A stretch of DNA of 64,000 bases from Candidatus Francisella endociliophora (GTDB lineage Bacteria; Pseudomonadota; Gammaproteobacteria; Francisellales; Francisellaceae). Of this stretch, positions 1 through 9,644 are shown piece after piece; position 1 is the stretch's first letter; each line of letters starts with the position of its first letter. Under the pieces are notes generated by a model. It searched no databases, was not told where the DNA came from, and saw only the letters and a list, made by a program, of their open reading frames with translations. The position numbers and the translations under genes are program-made. The DNA lies in NCBI RefSeq assembly GCF_000764555.1, contig NZ_CP009574.1, forward strand, positions 248,001 to 312,000, given 5' to 3'.

Positions 1-99
1 AAAGAAGAGGTTAAAACATTTGAAGATATTTTGCATTTTGATAACAATAGACCTCTTCAAAAAGCTTATGATAGAAAAATAATTCTTGAAGATGAATAA
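1..99 (+). CDS. 3' end of an unidentified gene
   Basis: The window opens inside a reading frame that runs in frame from base 1 to a TAA stop at 97-99. Only the last 32 residues are visible, a hydrophilic tail rich in Asp, Glu and Lys that ends ILEDE. It lies 20 bases before glutathione reductase on the same strand, so the two may be cotranscribed. The fragment is too short to name. Confidence 0.6.
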   Translation, partial: KEEVKTFEDILHFDNNRPLQKAYDRKIILEDE

Positions 100-119
100 A
101 ATATATTAAGGAAAATTAA

Positions 120-1478
120 ATGAGTAATAATCACTTTGATGTAATAAGTTTAGGTGGTGGTTCTGGTGGTATAGCATCTGCTGTACAGGCTGCTAAATTT
201 GGTAAAAAAGTTGCAATCATCGAAAAGCGTGAGCTAGGTGGTACTTGTGTAAATAGAGGTTGTGTACCTAAAAAAGCTATGTTTTATGGTGCTATGATTG
301 CAGAACAGTTAAAACATGATGTTGCTGGCTATGGTTTTGATGTTGAATTTAAAGGTTTTAACTGGGCAAAACTGAAAGAAAAAAGAGCTACATATATTGG
401 TAACATTCATGGTTTTTATGACAAATTATTAGATAAATGGGATATCACACATTTTAATAATTGGGGTAAGTTTAAAAATAATAAAACTATCATATTAGAT
501 GATGGAACTGAGCTTACAGCAGATCATATTTTTATATCACCAGGCGCCTACCCTACTGTACTAAAAAATATTGAAGGTTCTGAATTAGGTATCACATCTG
601 ATGAGTTTTTTGAGCTAGAAGAAACTCCTAAAAAAGCTGTAATTGTTGGTGGTGGTTACATTGGTGTTGAGATTGCTGGAGTACTAAATGCTCATGGCAC
701 CGATACAACTGTTATGGTTCGTAGAGAAAAACCTCTAATGGAATTTGATAATGATATTAGTGATGCTCTAGTTGAATGTATGGAAATGACAGATCTAAAA
801 ATCATGAACCATACAAATATCACAAAAGTTGAAAAAACTGGCAATACCCTAAAAATCACTACAGATACTGATAAAGTTCTAGAAAATGTTGATACTCTAA
901 TCTGGGCAACAGGGCGTGCTCCAAATACACATAATTTAGGTATAGAAAATACTGATATAGAAATGACTGATAAAGGTGTTATTCCAGCTAATGATTTTAG
1001 TGAAACAAATGTTGCTGGAGTATATTCTTTAGGAGATGCTTCTGGAGTTCCTCAACTTACACCTGTAGCTATCAAGACAGGTAGATATCTTGCTCGTAGA
1101 CTTTTTAATGGCGAAAATGACTTAAAAGCGAATTTAAAGTATATACCTACTGTGATATTCTCTCACCCTGCTATTGGTACAGTTGGCTTATCAGAAAAAG
1201 AAGCAAGAGAAAAATATGGTGATGATAATGTCAAAGTTTATAAGTCTCGTTTCACAGCACTATATTGTGCTATCTCAGGTCACAGAATGCCTACAGTTAT
1301 GAAATTAGTTGTAACTGGTGAAAATGAAAAAGTTGTAGGTTGTCACATGATAGGTCTAAATGTTGATGAGATGCTTCAAGGATTTGCAGTAGCTATCAAT
1401 ATGGGTGCTACTAAGCGTGATTTTGATGATACTATAGCTATCCATCCTACTAGCTCAGAAGAGCTTGTGACTATGTAA
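120..1478 (+). CDS. gor: glutathione reductase
   Basis: This is an NADPH-dependent flavoprotein disulfide reductase that regenerates reduced glutathione in the cytoplasm. Its 452 residues are the normal family length. An N-terminal FAD-binding GGGSGG lies at residues 12-17. The redox-active disulfide [13 protein letters not shown] carries Cys43 and Cys48. A second Rossmann motif, [11 protein letters not shown] near residue 177, binds NADPH. The C-terminal HPTSSEE motif supplies the catalytic His442. CVNRGC with HPTSSEE separates it from lipoamide dehydrogenase and thioredoxin reductase; a related disulfide reductase such as trypanothione reductase is unlikely in this host. The gene for glutathione synthetase lies 23 kb downstream. 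A YbjQ-family gene follows after 8 bases. Confidence 0.93.
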   Translation: MSNNHFDVISLGGGSGGIASAVQAAKFGKKVAIIEKRELGGTCVNRGCVPKKAMFYGAMIAEQLKHDVAGYGFDVEFKGFNWAKLKEKRATYIGNIHGFYDKLLDKWDITHFNNWGKFKNNKTIILDDGTELTADHIFISPGAYPTVLKNIEGSELGITSDEFFELEETPKKAVIVGGGYIGVEIAGVLNAHGTDTTVMVRREKPLMEFDNDISDALVECMEMTDLKIMNHTNITKVEKTGNTLKITTDTDKVLENVDTLIWATGRAPNTHNLGIENTDIEMTDKGVIPANDFSETNVAGVYSLGDASGVPQLTPVAIKTGRYLARRLFNGENDLKANLKYIPTVIFSHPAIGTVGLSEKEAREKYGDDNVKVYKSRFTALYCAISGHRMPTVMKLVVTGENEKVVGCHMIGLNVDEMLQGFAVAINMGATKRDFDDTIAIHPTSSEELVTM

Positions 1479-1486
1479 GGAATTTT

Positions 1487-1807
1487 ATGATACTAACTAC
1501 AGCAGATACTCTTGGTAAAAGAGAAATCATTGAACATAAAGGGCTAGTTACTGGAATAATTGTGCGTACACCAACTATTACTCAAGGTATATTAGGTGGT
1601 TTGAAAAATATCATTGGTGGTAAAAACACTTCTTATACAAATGTCTGTAAAGATGCTCGATTACATGCCGAACAAGAAATGATAAATCAAGCTAAAGAAC
1701 TTGGAGCTAATGCAATAATTGCTATTCGTTATGATTCAAGTAGCCTTGGTGGTAATACTAGTGGTACAGAAGTTTTTTGTTATGGAACAGCTGTAGTTGT
1801 TAGATAA
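1487..1807 (+). CDS. YbjQ/UPF0145 family protein
   Basis: This small cytoplasmic protein (106 aa) has the full length and layout of the YbjQ (UPF0145) family, whose members form beta-rich pentamers. The conserved features seen are the N-terminal ILTTADTL strand, a central [18 protein letters not shown] helix-strand and a terminal YGTAVVV strand. The biochemical role of the family is unsettled; heavy-metal binding has been proposed in annotation but not shown here. It starts 8 bases after gor, with AAGGA just upstream, so it is almost certainly cotranscribed and translated from the same message. Confidence 0.85.
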   Translation: MILTTADTLGKREIIEHKGLVTGIIVRTPTITQGILGGLKNIIGGKNTSYTNVCKDARLHAEQEMINQAKELGANAIIAIRYDSSSLGGNTSGTEVFCYGTAVVVR

Positions 1808-1864
1808 AATTAAAAAAAAATAAAGATATACAGAATAAATAACCAAACTTATACAATTTTCTTA

Positions 1865-1893
1865 TTGTTTTCATGATCAAAATCTCTTATGAT
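1865..1893 (+). promoter_or_regulatory. candidate sigma-70 promoter for the peptide transporter
   Basis: A -35-like TTGTTT (1865-1870) and a -10-like TATGAT (1888-1893) are separated by exactly 17 bases, inside the 139-base gap before the transporter start at 1947. The match is visual only. In AT-rich DNA such pairs can arise by chance. Confidence 0.4.
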
Positions 1894-1946
1894 AAATTGT
1901 AAACCTTTGTCCAAAGGTATGTTTTCAAATTAATTGGGAGAATTTT

Positions 1947-3500
1947 ATGATAATTGATGATATTAATCATTCAAAAAGTCAAAATAGTGTCGCGCCATTT
2001 TGGGTTTTATGGACATTAGAACTATGGGAAAGATTTGGTTACTATGGTCTACAAGCCATTTTGGCAATATATTTTGCTAAAAAATTAGGGTTTAGCGATG
2101 GTGACGCTATGCTTATCTTTGGTTCTTTTTCAGCTTTACTATATGGTGGTCCTTTAATTGGTGGTTGGATTGGGGATAGCTATTTAGGTGCTAAAAGAAC
2201 TATATTTATAGGAGCTGGAATACTCTTCTTATCATATTTGTCACTTAGCTTTGCTACTGTTATTGCTGAGCAGATAGGAAGTACTGAGAAAACTATTGTA
2301 ATGTATTCGTTAGCTGGAGTTGCTATCGGTTTTGGATTATTTAAGCCAAATCCAACCTCTCTTATATCTAAACTTTTCGAAAAAGGTGATCCTGCCTTAG
2401 ATGGTGCTATGACAATGTACTATATGGCGATAAATATTGGTTCCTTTGTATCGATGCTTATTACACCATTTGTTGCTGCTAAATTTGGATATCTTCACGC
2501 ATTTTTGTGCTCTGCTATCGGAATGTTACTTGGCTTGATTAGCTATATAATTTTTTATCCAAAAATTGCAAAAGTTTCAACAGATGCAGGATTACAAAAA
2601 TTTTCTTGGAGTAAGGCTATTATTGTTATTATAGGATCTTTAATAGCTATAACAATTTCTGCAAATATCCTTGAAAATACTAACTTATGTACTGCAGTTG
2701 TTATCGTAATAGCAATAATTGCTTTAATTTATTTCTTCGTACAAATGATAAAGCAACCAGAGCATGAAAGAAAAAGAATGATTGTTGCTCTTATACTTAT
2801 TATTCAAGGAATTATATTTTTTGTGTTATACCAGCAAATGCCAACCTCCTTAAACTTCTTCGCTGTTAATAATGTTAACCCTCATTTCTTAGGTATGACA
2901 CTTCAAGGTGAACAATGGCAGGTATTAAATCCTTTAGCTATCCTTGTAGTATCACCTTTACTTTCTATTTACTATAGAAAATCTGCAGGAACACATGTCA
3001 CAAAGTTCTGTTTTGGAATGACTCTTTGTGCTATGGCTTTCTTAGTTCTTTACCTTCCTCAATTTACAGCAACTGATGGCATTGTATCAGGATGGTGGTT
3101 AGTATTAACTTACTTCTTACAATCTACTGGTGAACTACTTATCTCAGCTTTAGGTTTATCAATGGTTGCTGAACTTTTTCCTCGTAAAATGAGTGGATTT
3201 GCTTTAGGGATGTGGGCTCTTACTACAATGGTTGCTGGACCAATAGGTGGTTATGTAGGTGCATTAACAGCTCCTGCAGAAGGAGTTGTTTTCACTAAAG
3301 TTGAAAGTGTTGCCGTTTATGGAAATGTTTTCTTAACAATAGGTATATTTGTAACTATTGTTGCAGCAATAATGTGGGCTGCTCGTGGATGGTTAAATTC
3401 TATTATAGAAAGTACTCGTATCCATATTGCAGCAGAGGGGCTACATGGTATGCATGAAGAAGCAAGTATTTTACCAAATACTGAAGATCTTAATTCTTAA
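1947..3500 (+). CDS. proton-dependent oligopeptide transporter (POT/PTR2 family)
   Basis: This inner-membrane carrier (517 aa) imports di- and tripeptides with protons. It has about 14 hydrophobic segments. The signature [10 protein letters not shown] in helix 1 matches the ExxERFxYYG proton-coupling motif of the family, and a second family stretch FKPNPTSL follows helix 4. The start at 1947 has GGGAG ten bases upstream. The 3' end overlaps the convergent helicase gene by 4 bases. The E. coli paralogues DtpA to DtpD cannot be told apart from sequence inspection, so no symbol is given. Confidence 0.9.
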   Translation: MIIDDINHSKSQNSVAPFWVLWTLELWERFGYYGLQAILAIYFAKKLGFSDGDAMLIFGSFSALLYGGPLIGGWIGDSYLGAKRTIFIGAGILFLSYLSLSFATVIAEQIGSTEKTIVMYSLAGVAIGFGLFKPNPTSLISKLFEKGDPALDGAMTMYYMAINIGSFVSMLITPFVAAKFGYLHAFLCSAIGMLLGLISYIIFYPKIAKVSTDAGLQKFSWSKAIIVIIGSLIAITISANILENTNLCTAVVIVIAIIALIYFFVQMIKQPEHERKRMIVALILIIQGIIFFVLYQQMPTSLNFFAVNNVNPHFLGMTLQGEQWQVLNPLAILVVSPLLSIYYRKSAGTHVTKFCFGMTLCAMAFLVLYLPQFTATDGIVSGWWLVLTYFLQSTGELLISALGLSMVAELFPRKMSGFALGMWALTTMVAGPIGGYVGALTAPAEGVVFTKVESVAVYGNVFLTIGIFVTIVAAIMWAARGWLNSIIESTRIHIAAEGLHGMHEEASILPNTEDLNS

Positions 3501-4828
3501 ACTTTTGGCTTTCTTACACTCTTATTCTGATGAATTTTTTGTTTAATTTTCTTAGCAAAATCCTTGTTATGACTTGAAGCTTTTTTTTGATTGCTGTTTC
3601 TATTATTTTTATTTGCTCTTTTAGCTGCAATTATTTTTACTTCATCAATTTTTTTAACTTTTGTCTTACGAGACATACTAGTTATAGGTACATTATGAGT
3701 AGATTCAAAACCTTCTAGCTCTTCACGAGGTAAAAGATGTCCTATCAGATGCTCAATATTTGATAATGATTCTACTTCATCTGCACTTACTAGAGATATA
3801 GCCAAACCATCTTGCCCTGCTCTACCTGTACGGCCAATTCTATGAACATAATCTTCTGCAACATTTGGTAAATCCAAATTTATTACACATGGTAGTTGAG
3901 CAATATCAATTCCACGAGCTGCAATATCAGTAGCAACTAACACATTTATCTCTTTTGCCTTAAAATCTGCTAATGCTTTTGTACGAGCAGTTTGACTCTT
4001 ATTACCATGAATTGCACTACTTGTTATATCTGCTTTATTAAGCTTTTCAGAGATTTTATTAGCACCGTGTTTTGTACGCGAGAAAACCAATACTTGATGT
4101 AAATCTTGAGTTTTAATCAATTCTATCAATGCATTGATTTTTGTAGATTTATCAAGTGTGTAAATCTTTTGAGTAATTTTCTTAACTGTAGTATTTACAA
4201 CATTTGCTGATACTGATTGAGGATTATTTAGAAACTCATTAGCAAGATTTTTAATTTCCGGTGAAAATGTTGCTGAGAACATTAGCGTTTGGATTTTTTT
4301 AGGTAATAGTTTATGAATTCTTTTTAAATCATGTATAAAACCCATATCTAACATTCTATCTGCTTCATCAAGAACTAGAGTGTTTAAGCTATCAAATTTA
4401 ATAGCATTTTGACTATATAAATCAAGCAGTCTACCTGGTGTTGCAATTAGTATCTCAACGCCTTTACGAAGTTTCATCATTTGAGGATTTATACTTACCC
4501 CGCCAAAAACAACTGTAGAACGAATATGTGTATTTTCACCATATATTCTAACTTGATCTTGGATTTGTGCAGCTAACTCTCTTGTTGGAGTTAGAACTAG
4601 CACTTTAATTTTATTTGCCTGAGCTTTTGGCTGATCTAATAACCTTTGGATAATTGGAAGTGTAAAACCAGCCGTTTTGCCTGTACCAGTCTGAGCTGAT
4701 GCCATTACATCATTTCCTTTTAAGACTAATGGTATTGCTTTTGCTTGGATTGGAGTTGGTTTTGTATAGCCTTTTTTATCTAATGCGCTACATATTGAGG
4801 GATTTAAACCTAAATCAGAGAATTTCAT
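3497..4828 (-). CDS. rhlE: DEAD-box ATP-dependent RNA helicase, RhlE type
   Basis: This cytoplasmic RNA helicase (443 aa) unwinds short duplexes during ribosome assembly or RNA decay. The motifs are in order: Q motif with TPIQ near residue 26, Walker A AQTGTGKT at 45-52, PTRELA, DEAD, SAT (FSATF), then ARGID and [10 protein letters not shown] in the second RecA domain. A basic tail rich in Lys, Asn and Gln follows, as in RhlE and other small DEAD-box proteins. The exact paralogue (RhlE rather than SrmB or CsdA) rests on length and tail type, so the symbol is tentative. It is divergent from folE and convergent with the transporter. Confidence 0.85.
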   Translation of the reverse strand: MKFSDLGLNPSICSALDKKGYTKPTPIQAKAIPLVLKGNDVMASAQTGTGKTAGFTLPIIQRLLDQPKAQANKIKVLVLTPTRELAAQIQDQVRIYGENTHIRSTVVFGGVSINPQMMKLRKGVEILIATPGRLLDLYSQNAIKFDSLNTLVLDEADRMLDMGFIHDLKRIHKLLPKKIQTLMFSATFSPEIKNLANEFLNNPQSVSANVVNTTVKKITQKIYTLDKSTKINALIELIKTQDLHQVLVFSRTKHGANKISEKLNKADITSSAIHGNKSQTARTKALADFKAKEINVLVATDIAARGIDIAQLPCVINLDLPNVAEDYVHRIGRTGRAGQDGLAISLVSADEVESLSNIEHLIGHLLPREELEGFESTHNVPITSMSRKTKVKKIDEVKIIAAKRANKNNRNSNQKKASSHNKDFAKKIKQKIHQNKSVRKPKV

Positions 4829-4944
4829 TTATTTTACCTATGTTTTTTGACTCAGCTATATTAACACTAATAAGTCATATTTACCCTATAAAGATGGTTT
4901 ATTAAATAATATAATTTTGTTATGTCACAAAAGTGCAACTTAAT

Positions 4945-5559
4945 ATGTCAAATACAAACTGTCCTACAATAGGAAAAAAAGTCAGAGATCACCTTATAAA
5001 ATTAGGCTTAGAACAGCCAAGAGAATTTAATCTTGATAATGATGTCAAAATAGAAAAAATCTCTAAAGCATATGGTGAAATACTAGATGCCTTAGGGCTA
5101 CAGAGTCATGAATTTGAAAAGACCCCATTTAGAGTAGCTAGAATGTTTTCACAAGAGATTTTCAATGGTCTTAACTACGATAACTTTCCAGCATGTGCTT
5201 TATACGAGAATGAATTTAAATATGATGGAATTCTAACTCAGAAAAATATACCTATAATGTCTATTTGTGAGCATCATTTTGTACCATTTGAAGGTACTGC
5301 AGAAGTTTCATTTATTCCTAAAAATAACAATATTATTGGATTAAGTCGTATTAATGATATTTGTGATTTTTTTTCACGCAGACCACAGATACAAGAAAGA
5401 ATGACTGCTCAAATTTTTGAGAGTTTAAAGTTTATTTTAGGTACAACAGATGTTTCTATAAAAATAACGGCTAAACACACTTGTGTATCATTTAGGGGTT
5501 GTAATAATAAAGATAGTGAAACATATACCCAAATGATTGGGGGTTTCTTTGCAAAATAA
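4945..5559 (+). CDS. folE: GTP cyclohydrolase I
   Basis: This enzyme converts GTP to dihydroneopterin triphosphate, the first step of tetrahydrofolate synthesis. The zinc site is visible as SICEHHFVPFEG (Cys and His ligands) and a later HTCVSFRGC supplying the third ligand. The conserved QERMTAQI helix lies between them. ATG at 4945 gives 204 aa; an in-frame GTG at 4933 would add four residues. The later pathway genes folB and folKP lie 6 kb downstream rather than next to it. The stop overlaps the start of the next gene. Confidence 0.93.
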   Translation: MSNTNCPTIGKKVRDHLIKLGLEQPREFNLDNDVKIEKISKAYGEILDALGLQSHEFEKTPFRVARMFSQEIFNGLNYDNFPACALYENEFKYDGILTQKNIPIMSICEHHFVPFEGTAEVSFIPKNNNIIGLSRINDICDFFSRRPQIQERMTAQIFESLKFILGTTDVSIKITAKHTCVSFRGCNNKDSETYTQMIGGFFAK

Positions 5560-6259
5560 ATATGGATTTAAAGTGAGTAATTTATTAGATATTGGATGCT
5601 TATTTTTTATAGCATTAATAATTGGCTGTTTTTTATCAAAAGGATATCTGAGATATTTCTTAATAAGTTTAACTGTTATTTACTATCTTATTGGTAGTGG
5701 AATATTAGGTAACCTCTTAGCTAAACCATTAAAATCTGAGGTTTCAGATATTAAAGCATGTGCAAATACTAATGGAATTATATTATTAGGTGCTGGGTTA
5801 AATAATGCTTATGGTGAGTTGGAGCCTAGTTTAGGGGCTTATGATCGTATAGTTAAAGCGGTAGAAGTTTATAATAGACATCCTCAAAAAATTATAGTAA
5901 CAGGAGGTATTCCATCTGGTGAAACTATATCAGAAGCTGAAGTTTATGCTAAAGAGCTTCAAAACTTAGGTGTACCAAAGACAGATATAATCTTAGAAAC
6001 AAAATCAAAAAATACTTATCAAAATGCTCAATTCACAAAAGAGCTTCTAAAAAATAGTAACGGAACTTACTGCTTAGTTACAGGAGGTATTCACTATAGA
6101 AGAGCTAAGATATTCTTTGACAAATTCGATATAAATACAATTAGTTTAGCATCATCAAAATTAACAACAGGTATAAAAGTTTTACCAAATGCTTATAACT
6201 TTTATATAACTCAAAGAATTATTCATGAATATTTTGGAATAGTAAGAAGTTATTTATAA
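5549..6259 (+). CDS. DUF218 (ElyC/SanA/YdcF) membrane-anchored protein
   Basis: This is an inner-membrane protein with two N-terminal hydrophobic helices and a DUF218 domain. The domain starts at the ILLGAG strand and runs through VTGG(I)PSGE, an AEVYAKELQ helix and TKSKNTYQNA, the family pattern. Members such as SanA and ElyC affect envelope permeability and envelope-polymer metabolism; the substrate here is unknown. TTG at 5549 is preferred because a GGGGG ribosome-binding site lies 6 bases before it. TTG 5537 and GTG 5573 are alternatives. Translation is probably coupled to folE, whose stop lies inside the start region. The stop codon at 6257-6259 falls at the edge of a miniature repeat. 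Confidence 0.8.
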   Translation: MQNKYGFKVSNLLDIGCLFFIALIIGCFLSKGYLRYFLISLTVIYYLIGSGILGNLLAKPLKSEVSDIKACANTNGIILLGAGLNNAYGELEPSLGAYDRIVKAVEVYNRHPQKIIVTGGIPSGETISEAEVYAKELQNLGVPKTDIILETKSKNTYQNAQFTKELLKNSNGTYCLVTGGIHYRRAKIFFDKFDINTISLASSKLTTGIKVLPNAYNFYITQRIIHEYFGIVRSYL

Positions 6260-6530
6260 CTGAAGTTACGCACTAAACATAAATTTGAGCAAAAAGACAA
6301 AGTTATTATATGCAAGGCAGGTTTTTATTAGCATAGCACTAGCTATGGTAATAAAGTTCTAACGCAGGCAGATGATACTTTAGCTTTTTGTCCTTTGGAT
6401 GGTATGATTTGCATCAAATAGCATCGTTAACAAGATTTGAAACTACTAGTAGCTCCTACATCTCGTTGCCTCGATCTTCAACACAACTCATATCACTCAA
6501 AATATGTTTAGTGTGCAATTTCAATTATAA
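6254..6530. mobile_element. miniature inverted-repeat element carrying a second nested element
   Basis: The left end AACTGAAGTTACGCACTAAA and the complementary right end near 6510-6525 are terminal inverted repeats of the same family as the 117-bp element at 30757. In that element the interior is continuous, while here it is split by about 144 bp (6289-6432). The split is flanked by a near-duplicated 8-mer, AAATTTGA (6281-6288) and AGATTTGA (6433-6440), which looks like a target duplication. The inserted piece is itself an imperfect inverted repeat, with arms around 6290-6325 and 6355-6395. No transposase is encoded, so any movement would need enzymes from elsewhere. Confidence 0.7.
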
Positions 6531-7682
6531 ACTCATTTCTAGTATTTGTCTGCTATCTTGCAGAGTAATATCCTGGTTTTCACCTAAAGCAACCATACCA
6601 TTTGTCTCTAAACTATTTATAACTTTATCAAAATGCTCAGAGCCAAACTTATAAGAACTTAGCTTCGTTGGATTACCTACTTTTTCAAAAAACTCTACTG
6701 TTTTTATAATAGCTAAATCAATCTTCTCATCTTTACTTAGAGAGCTTGATACACCAAGTACTCTTTCTGCATATTGAGCAATCTTATCGCCCTTTTTATC
6801 TCTCTTATGTTGCATAATACTTGGTAAAACTATAGCTAAAGTTTGAGCATGATCTAAACCATAAAAAGTTGTCAATTCATGTCCAATCATATGAGTAGAC
6901 CAATCCATAGCAACTCCACGAGATATTAGCGAGTTAAGCGCCATAGTTGCTGACCACATGATATTTGCTCTTACATCATAATCATTAGGATTATTTATAA
7001 CTTTTTCACCCTCTTCCATAAGAGTTTGTAAAATACCTTCTGCAAACCTATCTTGTAAAGGCGCATTTTGCGGAAATGTTAAATACTGCTCCATAACATG
7101 AACAAAAGCATCAACTACACCATTAGCAACCTGACGAGCCGGAAGAGTATATGTAACTTCTGGATCTAAAACAGAAAATTTAGGAAAAACTTTCTCACTC
7201 ATAAAGGCTAGTTTTTTATCAATTTCTCTTCTGGAAATAACAGAGCCACAGTTCATCTCAGAACCTGTTGCTGGAATTGTTAATACTGTACCAAAATCTA
7301 AAGCATCTTTAACCTCAGCACCCTTTGCTAATATATCCCAAGTATCTCCCTCAAATTTAGAAGCTGCTGCTATAAATTTAGTCGCATCTATTACAGAACC
7401 ACCACCAACTGCTAATATGAAATTGACATCATTTTCTTTAATATATTTGACAGCTTTCATACAAGTTTCATATTCAGGATTTGGCTCAACTCCAGAAAAC
7501 TCATGTACATTATGGCTTGCTAAAGCATCTTTAACTTGTTGATAAACACCATTTTTTTTGATACTTCCACCACCATATATCATCAAAACTTTATCATCTT
7601 TTGAGATAGCTTCTGATAACTTAACTATTTCACCTTTACCAAAGAAGATTTTGACAGGATTATAATATTCAAAATTTTGCAT
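6525..7682 (-). CDS. iron-dependent alcohol dehydrogenase, YqhD/butanol dehydrogenase type
   Basis: This cytoplasmic NAD(P)H-dependent group III alcohol dehydrogenase (385 aa) reduces aldehydes. The N-terminus FEYYNPVKIFFGKG is typical of YqhD/BdhA proteins. GGGSVIDATK near residue 95 binds the cofactor. Metal ligands are expected in VVDAFVHVMEQYL (Asp and His) and in the HMIGHELTTFYGLDHAQ segment (His residues). The final codons ATG AGT TTA TAA run into the end of the miniature repeat, so the stop appears to be supplied at its edge and the natural C-terminus may have been altered by a few residues. Physiological substrate unknown; aldehyde detoxification is likely. Confidence 0.88.
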   Translation of the reverse strand: MQNFEYYNPVKIFFGKGEIVKLSEAISKDDKVLMIYGGGSIKKNGVYQQVKDALASHNVHEFSGVEPNPEYETCMKAVKYIKENDVNFILAVGGGSVIDATKFIAAASKFEGDTWDILAKGAEVKDALDFGTVLTIPATGSEMNCGSVISRREIDKKLAFMSEKVFPKFSVLDPEVTYTLPARQVANGVVDAFVHVMEQYLTFPQNAPLQDRFAEGILQTLMEEGEKVINNPNDYDVRANIMWSATMALNSLISRGVAMDWSTHMIGHELTTFYGLDHAQTLAIVLPSIMQHKRDKKGDKIAQYAERVLGVSSSLSKDEKIDLAIIKTVEFFEKVGNPTKLSSYKFGSEHFDKVINSLETNGMVALGENQDITLQDSRQILEMSL

Positions 7683-8075
7683 ACAAATTTACCTTTTCAT
7701 TTATTAAACAAATTACTCTCATTAGTATAACTCTTTCAACTACAAAATATAATTTATACTAGTAGCTTTTTATTTCAAACAATACAATTTTTACATTAAA
7801 ATAATCTATATAAAGAATAGAAGAAACTTACTAAATTTCTATCTCTGATCACAATAGAAAATATTTTACCGCTTTAATAAATATATTTTTAATAAAAAAA
7901 CATTGGTGTAAGATCTAACATTTTAAATGTCTTAATAGAAATATGATGTTTTTTCCAGAAAATATCAAGTACATAAAAGTTAAACAAAAGCTTACAAAGC
8001 TCTAAAAAACATTAGACAATATATAAATTTTATATTAATATTAATAAGTTTATTAAATTTATTTAAAATGTATTT
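7683..8075. other. intergenic region, 393 bp, no gene seen
   Basis: This very AT-rich gap separates the divergent alcohol dehydrogenase and the small exported monooxygenase-like gene. It must hold promoters for both, but no convincing -35/-10 pair or structured RNA stands out. No coding frame above background and no repeat shared with other parts of the window was found. Confidence 0.5.
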
Positions 8076-8504
8076 ATGATTTTTAGGGATATCTTTATTA
8101 AGATTAGTATTATTTTTTGCGTTACTATTAGTGTCCTAATAGTATCATTGAATATTTCTGGAGCTAGTGAGCCTAATAATAGCCAAAAGGCAATATTAGA
8201 AATAGTATCTTTTAAAGCAAAGAAAAATGTTGCCACAAAAGATATATTGAAAGCATCTAATAAGGTAACCAATGATCTTAAAAAATATGATGGTTTTATT
8301 AAGAGAACGCTTACCCAAAATACAGATAAACCAGACCATTGGGTAGATATTGTAGAGTGGAATTCTCTAGAGAAAGCTCATTCATCAATGCTTGAAGCTA
8401 TTGATAATACAGATGTTCAAAACTTCTTATCATTAATGAAAAATGGTGAAAGAACATATCAAACAAAATCTGAATATTTAAATATTCAATCTCAAACCGA
8501 TTAA
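8076..8504 (+). CDS. exported protein with an antibiotic-biosynthesis-monooxygenase-like domain
   Basis: A short protein of 142 aa with an N-terminal hydrophobic segment (about residues 8-27, ending in SLNISGAS) that fits a signal peptide or anchor. The rest resembles the dimeric alpha/beta barrel (ABM-like) fold: an ILEIVSFKAK strand, a helix, a DGFIKRTLTQN strand and a WVDIVEWNSLEKAHSSM strand-helix. Cytoplasmic ABM proteins act as small oxygenases or stress proteins; an exported form is less usual and its function is unknown. It sits upstream of two aldo/keto reductases, 63 bases away. Confidence 0.6.
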   Translation: MIFRDIFIKISIIFCVTISVLIVSLNISGASEPNNSQKAILEIVSFKAKKNVATKDILKASNKVTNDLKKYDGFIKRTLTQNTDKPDHWVDIVEWNSLEKAHSSMLEAIDNTDVQNFLSLMKNGERTYQTKSEYLNIQSQTD

Positions 8505-8567
8505 ATCTTATATTCATATACTTTTCTTTGCTATACTCTATTAAATTCTCATAAATTAATTCAACAC

Positions 8568-9632
8568 ATGCAATATACAAAACTAGGTAAAACTAATATA
8601 GATATCAGTAGGATATGTCTTGGAACTATGACTTGGGGTAGACAAAATACACAAGCAGAAGGTTTTGAGCAAATGAATTATGCACTTTCTAAAGGTGTAA
8701 ACTTTTGGGATACTGCTGAAATGTATGCAATCCCCCCTACTGCAAAAACTTATGGCAAAACAGAAGAAATAATTGGAAATTGGTTCAAAGCTTCTAAAAA
8801 ACGCCAAGATGTAATTTTAGCAACGAAGTTCTCTCCAATGCCTTGGGCTAGAAATGAAGAAAATCCAGTAACAAATAAAGCAACTATAATAGATGCTGTG
8901 AATAATAGTCTAAAACGTTTGCAAACAGACTATATTGATTTGTATCAATTTCATTGGCCAACAAATAGACCACATTACCATTTTGGTAACTGGTGGGATT
9001 TTGAGCCTTCTGTAGGTCACAATAACAAAGAACAAATAGTAGAAAATATTTATGAGACTCTTATAACTTGTGATGAATTAGTAAAAGCTGGAAAAATTAA
9101 ATATATTGGTCTTTCAAATGATTCTGCATGGGGAATCAATCAGTTTATAAAACTGTCAGAAAAATATAATCTACCACGTTTAGCTAGTATTCAACATGAA
9201 TATAATCTAAATAGACGCAGAGATGAAACTGATGTGATGGAGACATGTGCTCTTGAAGATATATCTTATTTAGCATGGTCACCTCTTGAACAGGGAGTGA
9301 TTACTGGTAAATATCGCAATGGAGCTCGTCCTGCTGGCACTAGAATGTCTCCTGAGATTTTGGATGGACAAGAGGATCGCTATGGCTTTAGGTTTGCAAC
9401 GAATGATAATGCTGTTACAGAATATATTGAAGTAGCAAAGAAACATAACCTAGATATTTGTCAAATGGCTATAGCATTCACAATTAGAAAACCATATATG
9501 AGCTGTAGTATTATTGGAGCTACAACTATGGATCAGCTAAAAACAAATATAGATGCTATAAATCTTAAGTTATCTGATGAAGTTTTAGCTGATATTGAAA
9601 AAGTCAGAAGAAAGTATCCAGTACCTTTTTAA
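8568..9632 (+). CDS. aldo/keto reductase, Tas-like (first of tandem pair)
   Basis: This NAD(P)H-dependent carbonyl reductase (354 aa) has a TIM-barrel fold. The catalytic tetrad is visible: Asp and Tyr in NFWDTAEMY (about 46-54), Lys in ATKFSP, and His in YQFHWPTNRPHYHF. Length and the NRPHYHFGNWW segment match the E. coli Tas branch of the family. The physiological substrate is unknown. It is followed after 12 bases by a clear paralogue. The last 20 residues of the two are identical, which suggests a recent duplication or gene conversion at the 3' end. Confidence 0.88.
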   Translation: MQYTKLGKTNIDISRICLGTMTWGRQNTQAEGFEQMNYALSKGVNFWDTAEMYAIPPTAKTYGKTEEIIGNWFKASKKRQDVILATKFSPMPWARNEENPVTNKATIIDAVNNSLKRLQTDYIDLYQFHWPTNRPHYHFGNWWDFEPSVGHNNKEQIVENIYETLITCDELVKAGKIKYIGLSNDSAWGINQFIKLSEKYNLPRLASIQHEYNLNRRRDETDVMETCALEDISYLAWSPLEQGVITGKYRNGARPAGTRMSPEILDGQEDRYGFRFATNDNAVTEYIEVAKKHNLDICQMAIAFTIRKPYMSCSIIGATTMDQLKTNIDAINLKLSDEVLADIEKVRRKYPVPF

Positions 9633-9644
9633 ATATAATAAATT

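Noticed and set aside
6388..6654. Open frame encoding a peptide also found in translation at 30707-30907
   Set aside because: Both frames lie in the two copies of the miniature inverted-repeat element; the shared peptide (SSYISLPRSSTQLISLKICL) reflects repeated DNA, not a gene family.
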